From NCBI GenBank assembly GCA_009911185.1, contig QXWW01000016.1:1-64000 (forward strand): 64,000 nucleotides of DNA. The letters run 5' to 3'. Positions 35,773 through 42,537 of this stretch are shown here, piece by piece (within the stretch, counting starts at the first letter, position 1; every line of letters begins with the position of its first letter). Position numbers and translations under genes: made by a program. The notes beneath the pieces were generated by a model. It was given only the letters and a program-made list of their open reading frames with translations, was not told the origin of the DNA and searched no databases. The DNA is from Lachnospiraceae bacterium (GTDB lineage Bacteria; Bacillota; Clostridia; Lachnospirales; Lachnospiraceae).

Positions 35773-36752
35773 TCTTCTTCATCCTCGTACTGGTCCAGAT
35801 CAATAAAAAACGGCTCCCCGGACATATGATTTTTCTTTAAAAATTTCACCAGCATCTTTTCCTGATTCGTATAAAACGGATATCCATGCGCTCCGCCCTG
35901 ATTCACCGGCGTCATATAATTGTCTCCATATTTTAACCGGAGCAGCGCATCATATTCCCCCGGAACGGGAACTTCTATCACATTCTCAAACGGCATATAA
36001 ATCGTTTCGCGGAACCATTCCTTCGGCATAAAGTAATTGGGGCGGTGAAGCGTGCGGTAAAGGGCGCCCTGCAATTCATCTGCATCCTCGTCTGTAAAAA
36101 GCATGCGTATATAGTCACCCAACATACGCAATTGCTGGTAAAGAGACTCCTCATAGTTAAATTTATACCTGCACAGCTCTTCAATCTGCGACAAAAATCT
36201 CTTCAAATCTTCTAACGTATTGATCCCTTCCTCATAGCCCTTTACCGCTCCCAACGACTTTAGAACAATCTTAAGCATTTCAAGCTGCATCCTGTCTTCC
36301 TGTGGATTGCGGGATTTATAATCCAATATATCTATATCCAGCCCAACCACATAAGGACATCCATGATATTCTCTCAGCCTCTGCGGTTCACAGGATATAT
36401 CCCGGCTATTGACAATCCGGCTAATCATATTGTCATACTCTGCATCCTGATGCACGTTCACCAACTGATATCCGTCTGGAAGCTGCTCTAATGCAACTTT
36501 GCAAAACTTCTGATAATCCGTACGAATCATGGAGATATCAATATCGTCGTCCCATGGTATAAACCCTTTATGGCGTACCGCTCCCAAAAGAGTTCCCCAA
36601 TTTGCAAAATACCGGATGCCATTCCGCCGGCATACTTCATCAACCCTGACTAAGACCTCCATTTGAGCCGCCCAGACGCGCTTCATCATAGGTTTGATGC
36701 AGAATCCATCTCTGACTTCCTCTTCAAAAAATGAATCTTCAAACACTATCAT
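35769..36752 (-). CDS. LicD-family phosphotransferase
   Basis: A 327-residue LicD protein. [15 protein letters not shown] and [11 protein letters not shown] (about residues 50-75) are intact, with GLDIDILDYKS further on. It resembles the C-terminal half of the protein at 32160 throughout, including the final stretch GGAHGYPFY (GGAAHEYPFY there), so they are paralogs. AAGGAG lies before the ATG. It is the first gene of a minus-strand trio that diverges from the CgeB-like genes at 36845. Confidence 0.87.
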   Translation of the reverse strand: MIVFEDSFFEEEVRDGFCIKPMMKRVWAAQMEVLVRVDEVCRRNGIRYFANWGTLLGAVRHKGFIPWDDDIDISMIRTDYQKFCKVALEQLPDGYQLVNVHQDAEYDNMISRIVNSRDISCEPQRLREYHGCPYVVGLDIDILDYKSRNPQEDRMQLEMLKIVLKSLGAVKGYEEGINTLEDLKRFLSQIEELCRYKFNYEESLYQQLRMLGDYIRMLFTDEDADELQGALYRTLHRPNYFMPKEWFRETIYMPFENVIEVPVPGEYDALLRLKYGDNYMTPVNQGGAHGYPFYTNQEKMLVKFLKKNHMSGEPFFIDLDQYEDEEE

Positions 36753-36774
36753 ATATAACTCTCCTTATCTATTT

Positions 36775-36804
36775 TCACCACTTTTCTGCAAATCGTGATA
36801 TAAT
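36775..36804 (+). promoter_or_regulatory. Extended -10 promoter candidate for the CgeB-like operon
   Basis: TGATATAAT at 36796-36804 is an extended -10 element; no good -35 hexamer is present. It lies 40 bases before the ATG at 36845, within the AT-rich divergent spacer. Confidence 0.4.
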
Positions 36805-36844
36805 ATACTATATTTCATTATATACTATTTCCTGGAGGTACGCT

Positions 36845-38017
36845 ATGTATTTTTTATTTATCCGTATCGCAAATTCTACCCTGGATCTTCCCTGGGCGCT
36901 GGCAGAGCTGGGAGAACAGGTAAAAGTCTATGGAGCCGCTGAATTTAACCCCGTATATCCTCCCGCTGCAGAAGAATTTGATAAACTGGACGCTTTTATG
37001 TCGGAACATCACTTTGACGCCCTGATTTCCTATTTATTTGTGCCGGAAATTTCCGACCTCTGCCAGAAGCACAATTTACCTTATATTGGATGGGTCTATG
37101 ATTCCCCCTTATCCACCCTGTTCCACCCAACCGTACGTAACCCCTGCAACTATCTATTCATTTTTGACCGGGCGGAATATGAATACATGAAATGCATGGA
37201 CATCCCTCACCTGTATTATCTGCCCCTGGGCGTTAATCTCTCCCGCACAGGTGCATTAAATATTACGGCCGAAGATGAGACAAATTTTAACTGTGATATA
37301 TCCTTTATCGGAAATCTTTATGAGTATAATTCCTATAACCGTTTTATCCGCCTGTTTCCGGCAGAAGTGGCCGCGGAACTAAAGCTCTATCTCCTGGATA
37401 ACCTGTGCAACTGGCATAAGGCCAAACCCTGGCCCAGAATTTCCCGGCGCACCTCCGAATATATGGCTCAAACCTTTGGCAATGATGTTCTCAACCATGG
37501 ACATATGGACCTTGACCTTTTTCTTGGAATCACCTTCCTATCCAAAAAATTGGCGGAAATGGATCGGATCACTGTGCTCAATACCCTTGCACAGCAATTT
37601 AAGGTAGACCTGTATACCAGAAGCGATCCCTCTTTCCTTTCAAATATCCAGGTTCATCCTGCCGTCAGCTATTATTCCAGTATGAACAAGATTTTTTACC
37701 TTAGCCGGATAAACCTGAATATCACCCAGCCCTCCATCGAAACGGGGCTGCCACAGCGCATTCTCGATATTATGGGTTCCGGAGGCTTCTGCCTGAGCAA
37801 TTACCAGGAAGAAATTGACGATTATTTTATAATTGGCAAAGAAATAGAAGTTTTCCGTGATCTGGAGGAATTGAAAGAAAAGACCTCCTACTATCTCACT
37901 CATGAAGAGGAACGATTACAAATCGCTATAAACGGCTACCGCCGCATCCGGGAAGACTTTTCTTATCTGCATCAGTTAAAAAAACTTCTTAATACCGTAA
38001 AGGAGGATCTTGCATGA
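36845..38017 (+). CDS. CgeB/DUF3880-like glycosyltransferase, copy 1
   Basis: A 390-residue GT-B-type protein of the CgeB/DUF3880 group. The N-terminal half has YIGWVYDSPLSTLF and YLFIFDRAEYEYMK; the C-terminal half has INLNITQPSIETGLPQRILD followed by IMGSGGFCLSNY, and a DLEELKEKTSYYL helix, all shared with the next two genes. The start at 36845 follows TGGAGGT; an upstream in-frame reading begins inside the divergent gene and is rejected. The trio ends facing flagellin, so transfer of the cluster's sugars to flagellin is a reasonable inference. Confidence 0.82.
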   Translation: MYFLFIRIANSTLDLPWALAELGEQVKVYGAAEFNPVYPPAAEEFDKLDAFMSEHHFDALISYLFVPEISDLCQKHNLPYIGWVYDSPLSTLFHPTVRNPCNYLFIFDRAEYEYMKCMDIPHLYYLPLGVNLSRTGALNITAEDETNFNCDISFIGNLYEYNSYNRFIRLFPAEVAAELKLYLLDNLCNWHKAKPWPRISRRTSEYMAQTFGNDVLNHGHMDLDLFLGITFLSKKLAEMDRITVLNTLAQQFKVDLYTRSDPSFLSNIQVHPAVSYYSSMNKIFYLSRINLNITQPSIETGLPQRILDIMGSGGFCLSNYQEEIDDYFIIGKEIEVFRDLEELKEKTSYYLTHEEERLQIAINGYRRIREDFSYLHQLKKLLNTVKEDLA

Positions 38018-39216
38018 AACTTTTATTTTACCGTTACGGAAGTATCTGCGAACCGGATATTATCTTGGGATTTCAGGAGCTTGGACACACCGTCCTGGAA
38101 ATCACAGCAGAAATGAGCGGGCCTGCCCTGACGCCGCAGGAATCCATTCAGATTTTCAGCAATCAATTATTGGCGCAACCGGTCGATTTTGTGTTCAGCA
38201 TCAACTTTTTCCCCTTTGTAAGCGAGGTATGCAATATTTTTAAACTGCCATACCTGTGTTGGACCGTTGATTCTCCGGTGATGGAACTGTTTACCGGCTC
38301 TGTCTCTCACCCCTGGAACCGGATTTTCCTCTTTGACCGCGCGCAATATCAAGAGATTTCTCCCTTGAACCCCGGACGCGTATTTCATCTTCCGCTTGCA
38401 GTAAATATTGTTCAAAAACAAAATATTATACAAAAAACTTCTGCAAAAATGCATCCCGAATTTTCTTCCGATGTTTCTTTCGTCGGCTCTCTTTACACAG
38501 AAAAATGCCCTTATGACAAGCTTTCCGAGCCTCCCGACTATCTTTGCGGCTATCTCGAAGGACTGATGGAGGCGCAAATACGAATATACGGGGGATTCCT
38601 CATTGAAGAACTGCTGCCAGAACAAATCATTCAGGATTTTAAGCAGCATCTTCCAGGATTTTTTACGAATCCTTTTGCCACTCATCTGACAGACCGTCAG
38701 ACCGTAGCGCAGCTATATATAGGCAATAAAATATCTTCTATGGAACGCCTGCGGGCCCTGGAAGCGCTCTCCACCCGTTTCTCCGTAGACCTTTATACTG
38801 CCAGCGACGCCTCCTGCCTTGCGCAGATACATAACCGCGGACTGGCCAATACGCTGGAAGAAATGCCGCTCATTTTCCACAACAGCAAAATTAATTTAAA
38901 TATCACTTCCAAATCCATACGCAGCGGTATTCCCCTTCGTATTTTTGATATCCTGGGCTGCGGCGGTTTCGCCCTTACCAACTTTCAATTGGAACTTCCG
39001 GAATTATTTCTTGTGGGAGAAGATCTTGTCTGCTATGAGAATATGGAGGATCTTATCTGCAAAACAGATTATTTTCTCCGTCATGAATCCGAACGCCGGG
39101 AAATTGCTGAAAAGGGATTTGAAACCGTAAAAAAATACCATACTTACCCACTTCGCTTAGAGAAAATGCTCCATCTCGCATTTTCACGAAACGATGCCTC
39201 AATACCGGCAGAATGA
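38014..39216 (+). CDS. CgeB/DUF3880-like glycosyltransferase, copy 2
   Basis: A 400-residue paralog of the flanking genes. Shared blocks are CWTVDSPVMELF, FLFDRAQYQ, DVSFVGSLYTEK, SKINLNITSKSIRSGIPLR and LGCGGFALTNFQLELPELF. AAAGGAGG lies upstream and the ATG overlaps the previous stop by four bases. No membrane segments. Copies 2 and 3 look closer to each other than to copy 1, judged from the shared FVGSLY, GYLE and GIPLR stretches, which suggests successive duplications with divergence in sugar or acceptor choice. Confidence 0.82.
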   Translation: MKLLFYRYGSICEPDIILGFQELGHTVLEITAEMSGPALTPQESIQIFSNQLLAQPVDFVFSINFFPFVSEVCNIFKLPYLCWTVDSPVMELFTGSVSHPWNRIFLFDRAQYQEISPLNPGRVFHLPLAVNIVQKQNIIQKTSAKMHPEFSSDVSFVGSLYTEKCPYDKLSEPPDYLCGYLEGLMEAQIRIYGGFLIEELLPEQIIQDFKQHLPGFFTNPFATHLTDRQTVAQLYIGNKISSMERLRALEALSTRFSVDLYTASDASCLAQIHNRGLANTLEEMPLIFHNSKINLNITSKSIRSGIPLRIFDILGCGGFALTNFQLELPELFLVGEDLVCYENMEDLICKTDYFLRHESERREIAEKGFETVKKYHTYPLRLEKMLHLAFSRNDASIPAE

Positions 39217-39241
39217 ACGGAACCGAAAGGAGGACTTTTCG

Positions 39242-40417
39242 ATGAATGTTTTATTTATAGACTGGCCGTGCTTCGGCAGGTCAGACGCCATTTCCACCCT
39301 GAAAAAAATGGGGTACAAGCCCACCATATTCAGCCACGAAGATTATCAGGAGCGAATCAGCCCCACGTTTGATAAGGCTTTTGATGAAGCTGTCAAAACC
39401 ACAAAATTCAAATTCTGTTTTTCTTTTAATTACTACCCTGTGGTATCTGAGGGCTGTAAACGCAATGAGCTTCCCTATATCTCCCTTGTGTATGACAGCC
39501 CACATGTTCCCCTGTATTCTTATACCATGATTTATCCTACCAATCATGTATTTCTTTTTGATAAACAAGAATACTTAAAGCTTAGGAGCATGGGAATCCC
39601 AACCGTATACTATTCCCCTCTTCCCGTCAATGCGTCCGCTATGGAACAACACGGCAAAAAAGGATATGACCGCAAAAAATGTACCTGTGATATTTCCTTT
39701 GTAGGCTCTCTGTACAACGAGGACCATAATTTATACGATCGTCTGACTAATGTCAATGACTACACCAGAGGTTATCTGGAGGCTGTCATTGAGGCACAGT
39801 TAAAAATCTACGGCTACAACTTCCTGGAAGAAGTGCTTACGGAAGATATTCTGGCAGAACTGCTGCGGGTGTGCCCTTATTCCAATGACAGATACGGAGT
39901 GGAAACGCCTGCATATATTTATGCCAATTATTTTCTTGGACGAAAAATTACGTCCATAGAACGACTCCGGATTCTGACGGCTATTGGCGAACGCTTTCCA
40001 CAGCAGCTCAAGCTTTTTACATTAAATCCGAAATTTAAGATCCCTTATGTACAAAATATGGGAACTGCAGATTATGCTACGGAAATGCTGCCTGTCTTTG
40101 CCAACAGTAAAATTAACCTCAATATCACTTTAAAGAGCATTCAGTCCGGCATCCCTTTACGCGCCATGGATATTATGGGCGCTGGAGGGTTTCTGCTTAC
40201 AAATTTCCAGGCCGATTTCCTGGATTACTTTGTCCCCGACGAGGATTTTGTATACTACAATGATCTGGAAGATTTGCTGAATAAAATCGAATACTATCTC
40301 TCACACACGGAAGAACGACAGGAAATCGCCAGAAATGGGTATCAGAAAGTGAAAGAAAACCACAGCTTCCAAAAATGCTTTGAAAATATTTTAGGTGCGG
40401 CGCAATTAAATCTCTGA
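39242..40417 (+). CDS. CgeB/DUF3880-like glycosyltransferase, copy 3
   Basis: A 391-residue third paralog. It begins MNVLFIDWPCFGRSD, then has SLVYDSPHVPLYSY, FLFDKQEYLKL, DISFVGSLYNED, SKINLNITLKSIQSGIPLR and MGAGGFLLTNFQADF. ATG 39242 follows AAAGGAGG (39226-39233) and is preferred over a longer frame that overlaps copy 2. It is the last gene before the terminator shared with flagellin. Confidence 0.82.
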   Translation: MNVLFIDWPCFGRSDAISTLKKMGYKPTIFSHEDYQERISPTFDKAFDEAVKTTKFKFCFSFNYYPVVSEGCKRNELPYISLVYDSPHVPLYSYTMIYPTNHVFLFDKQEYLKLRSMGIPTVYYSPLPVNASAMEQHGKKGYDRKKCTCDISFVGSLYNEDHNLYDRLTNVNDYTRGYLEAVIEAQLKIYGYNFLEEVLTEDILAELLRVCPYSNDRYGVETPAYIYANYFLGRKITSIERLRILTAIGERFPQQLKLFTLNPKFKIPYVQNMGTADYATEMLPVFANSKINLNITLKSIQSGIPLRAMDIMGAGGFLLTNFQADFLDYFVPDEDFVYYNDLEDLLNKIEYYLSHTEERQEIARNGYQKVKENHSFQKCFENILGAAQLNL

Positions 40418-40485
40418 TTCGTGTTTTGCGCATTTTTCCATTTTCCAGGACGGGCATGTTACGTTTCGCGTGACAGGTCTTTTCT

Positions 40486-40523
40486 GGAAAAAAAACAAGA
40501 CCGAGAAACTCGGTCTTGTTTTA
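40486..40523. terminator. Bidirectional intrinsic terminator between copy 3 and flagellin
   Basis: An 11-bp perfect stem (40495-40505 with 40509-40519, loop AAA) has eight As on the left (40487-40494), giving a U-run for the minus-strand flagellin transcript, and TTT on the right for the plus-strand genes. The stem is extended by A-T pairs. A second hairpin (40441-40491) lies just before it. Confidence 0.85.
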
Positions 40524-40541
40524 TGATAGTCACTAATCTGA

Positions 40542-41354
40542 TTAGCCAAGTATGGATAATACACCCTGTGTTGACTGATTAGCCTGTGCAAGCATAGACT
40601 GTCCAGCCTGTGCAAGAATGTTGTTCTTGCTGTACTCAACCATCTCTTCTGCCATATCAACGTCACGGATACGAGATTCAGCAGCGGATGTATTCTCAGA
40701 AATGTTATCCAAGTTAGCGATGGTGTGCTCTAATCTGTTCTGTAATGCACCAAGGTAAGATCTCTGCTCAGATACCTGGTCGATAGCTGCCTGGATTGCA
40801 TCCATAGCAGAACCTGCGCTTGAGAAAGAGCTTACATTCAAGCCAGATACACCAATAGCGCTTGCGCTCATGTTGCTGATGCTGATAGAAATTGCCTGAC
40901 CAGACAGAGAACCAACCTGAAGGTTCTTTCCTGTAAAGGTTCCATCTAACAGATTCATAGTATTGAACTGTGTAGTGGACTTAATTCTGGTAATCTCAGA
41001 AGATAACTGATCAATTTCTTTCTGGATAGCTCCTCTGTCAACCGTGGTGTTTGTGTCGTTTGCAGCCTGGGTTGCCAGCTCATTCATTCTCTGTAAGATA
41101 GAATGAACTTCATTCAAAGCACCCTCAGCTACCTGAATTAAGGAAACACCGTCCTGAGCGTTAGAAGAAGCTTTATTCAATCCACGAATCTGGCTTCTCA
41201 TCTTTTCAGAAATAGATAATCCTGCTGCGTCATCGCCTGCACGATTAACTCTATAACCAGAAGATAATTTCTCAGTTGACTTAGCCTGTGCGCTTGTTGT
41301 GATACCTAACTGTCTGTTTGCGTTCATCGCTGTAAGGTTGTGCTGTACTACCAT
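40542..41354 (-). CDS. fliC: Flagellin
   Basis: The filament subunit, 270 residues. N-terminal D0/D1 (MVVQHNLTAMNANRQL, then STEKLSSGYRVNRAGDDAAG) and C-terminal D1/D0 (RIRDVDMAEEMVEYSK, ending STQGVLSILG) are joined almost directly, so the variable D2/D3 domains are missing. Residues 147-185 contain 13 serines in 39 positions, the likely surface loop and a candidate site for O-glycans. R89, L93 and E113 keep the spacing of the TLR5-contact residues in Salmonella flagellin. The ATG at 41354 follows AAGGAGGAA; a longer reading starting in the leader is rejected. A sigma-28 promoter lies about 140 bases upstream. Confidence 0.97.
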   Translation of the reverse strand: MVVQHNLTAMNANRQLGITTSAQAKSTEKLSSGYRVNRAGDDAAGLSISEKMRSQIRGLNKASSNAQDGVSLIQVAEGALNEVHSILQRMNELATQAANDTNTTVDRGAIQKEIDQLSSEITRIKSTTQFNTMNLLDGTFTGKNLQVGSLSGQAISISISNMSASAIGVSGLNVSSFSSAGSAMDAIQAAIDQVSEQRSYLGALQNRLEHTIANLDNISENTSAAESRIRDVDMAEEMVEYSKNNILAQAGQSMLAQANQSTQGVLSILG

Positions 41355-41360
41355 AATATA

Positions 41361-41395
41361 TTCCTCCTTGAATGTACTGCAGCTTCCATGCTGCA
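41361..41395 (-). promoter_or_regulatory. Candidate CsrA-binding sites in the flagellin leader
   Basis: Read on the minus strand, a 6-bp hairpin (41378-41383 with 41390-41395) presents ATGGAA in its loop. About nine bases downstream the ribosome site AAGGAGGAA (41361-41369) contains two more GGA triplets. CsrA binds GGA in hairpin loops, and this pairing of one loop site with one ribosome-site GGA is the arrangement known from the Bacillus hag leader. csrA and fliW are encoded 4 kb upstream. Confidence 0.65.
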
Positions 41396-41492
41396 TTTAA
41401 TAATTGGGATTGTAATCTTCCCTTCCGGCCGTACGCTCCATCCGGTCCGATTACTGAAGTCTTAAGTAATGTAATTTATTTACTTGTAACAT

Positions 41493-41518
41493 ATATCGGA
41501 GATTTTTCCCGATACTTA
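41493..41518 (-). promoter_or_regulatory. Sigma-28 promoter of flagellin
   Basis: On the minus strand TAAG (41515-41518), 15 bases, then CCGATAT (41493-41499), close to the SigD/FliA consensus TAAA-N15-CCGATAT. The predicted leader is about 130 nt. Confidence 0.85.
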
Positions 41519-41546
41519 ACACCTGATTTATATTTTTTTCCTGTTT

Positions 41547-42026
41547 TTATTTTTTTTTGTCCATAAACTGAGAATCCACAACATTTAGCTTGGACATACT
41601 TTTATAATACTGGCTTGCCACCTGATTGCTGGCCCGCGCCTGGCGGATATTCCCCTTTACGGAAGAAAAACGCTTTAAGGCAAGATCACGGTTTCTCTGC
41701 TCCTGTGCCTGAACGGTAGCGCTCCTGTCCGTCACCTCTGTGATTAACTGCTTCATCATGCGTATTTCTTCCTGATAGGATTCTTTCTGCTGCTGCAGTA
41801 CCAACTTAATCCTGTCATATATCTGCTGAAATCCATCGTCGAGCTTACCTAACTGGTTAATCAAATCATTCTTTTCCTGTATATTCTCTTCCAGCCTGTC
41901 GGGATCAGAATCTTCATTCGCAAACAAAACTCCCTGTTCTTTATTTTTATCTATAATAATGTCTAAAATAGCTTTCTTTTTCTCCAGACTCTGAATCAAG
42001 ACGGTAATGTATTCTCTGTCCTGCAT
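41547..42026 (-). CDS. FliT/FlgN-like flagellar coiled-coil chaperone
   Basis: A 159-residue, charged, almost wholly helical protein with no signal peptide. The layout (long coiled coil over residues 1-110, then a conserved-looking tail ending NVVDSQFMDKKK) and its place after fliS suggest a FliT- or FlgN-type export chaperone for FliD or the FlgK/FlgL proteins. I cannot separate the two families from sequence alone. TAGGAGG precedes the ATG. An intrinsic terminator lies between fliS and this gene, so its expression depends on read-through or on an unseen promoter. Confidence 0.6.
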   Translation of the reverse strand: MQDREYITVLIQSLEKKKAILDIIIDKNKEQGVLFANEDSDPDRLEENIQEKNDLINQLGKLDDGFQQIYDRIKLVLQQQKESYQEEIRMMKQLITEVTDRSATVQAQEQRNRDLALKRFSSVKGNIRQARASNQVASQYYKSMSKLNVVDSQFMDKKK

Positions 42027-42045
42027 GTTATCCTCCTAACGATTG

Positions 42046-42085
42046 AAAAAGAGGGCTGCTGCAATGCAGTATTGCAGCAGTCCTC
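42046..42085 (-). terminator. Intrinsic terminator after fliS
   Basis: A 15-bp stem with one G-T pair (42051-42065 with 42071-42085, 5-nt loop) is followed on the minus strand by TTTTT (42046-42050). It ends the flaG-fliD-fliS transcript before the chaperone gene, perhaps partially. Confidence 0.8.
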
Positions 42086-42097
42086 CCGTTACAGCTT

Positions 42098-42469
42098 CTA
42101 TCTCGCCTTCTGCATAACCTCTTTCCAGGTATCACGCATAGTACGCAGATGCTTTAACACTTCTTCCAATATCTGTTTATCCTTCCTGACATTGGCTTCC
42201 ACCAGCCTGTCATAAATATATTTATAGACATTCTCAAAGTCCTCAGACACCGGATAGTTATGATTCAGGGTCGCCCGGAATTCTTCAATAATGTTCTCTA
42301 CCTTTACAATGTTTTCATGTGCTTTCTGAATATTCCCTTGTTCCACAGCAACAATGGCAAGATTACAGTACTTAATTGCCCCTTCATACAACATTAACGT
42401 TAATTCTCCCGGAGACGCCGTCATAATCTTGTTTTTATTATAAGCTGCATAACCCTGGTTTGCAATCAT
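42098..42469 (-). CDS. fliS: Flagellin export chaperone FliS
   Basis: A 123-residue four-helix-bundle chaperone that binds the C-terminus of flagellin in the cytoplasm, blocks early polymerisation and hands it to the export gate. YNKNKIMTASPGELTLMLYEGAIKYC near the N-terminus (quoted by parts: TASPGELTLMLYEGAIKY) is the family signature, and length matches (about 125). AAGGAGGAA precedes the ATG, the same ribosome site as flagellin. In CsrA-FliW systems FliS competes for flagellin too, so it belongs functionally with the csrA-fliW pair upstream. Confidence 0.95.
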   Translation of the reverse strand: MIANQGYAAYNKNKIMTASPGELTLMLYEGAIKYCNLAIVAVEQGNIQKAHENIVKVENIIEEFRATLNHNYPVSEDFENVYKYIYDRLVEANVRKDKQILEEVLKHLRTMRDTWKEVMQKAR

Positions 42470-42497
42470 AGTTTATTTCCTCCTTGAAATAAATTCT

Positions 42498-42528
42498 GCA
42501 ACTGCCCAGGACATTCCCGGGCAGCTGC
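42498..42528 (-). other. Stem-loop between fliD and fliS
   Basis: A 6-bp GC stem (42502-42507 with 42519-42524), extended by three more pairs past one mismatch, with an 11-nt loop. No T-run follows, so it is more likely an mRNA stability or processing element than a terminator. Confidence 0.4.
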
Positions 42529-42537
42529 TCATGCTTA

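Noticed and set aside
35287-35829. 180-codon plus-strand frame opposite the TagB/TagF-like gene
   Set aside because: Antisense, basic and Phe/Leu-rich translation without domain; no ribosome site.
36731-36844. N-terminal extension of the first CgeB-like gene
   Set aside because: Would begin inside the divergent LicD gene and cross the promoter; GGAGGT fits ATG 36845.
38167-38685. 172-codon minus-strand frame inside the second CgeB-like gene
   Set aside because: Fully antisense to a conserved gene and no family recognised.
40441-40491. Hairpin with 8-bp outer stem before the flagellin terminator, considered as a small RNA
   Set aside because: No promoter seen and it abuts a terminator; most simply part of the transcript end.
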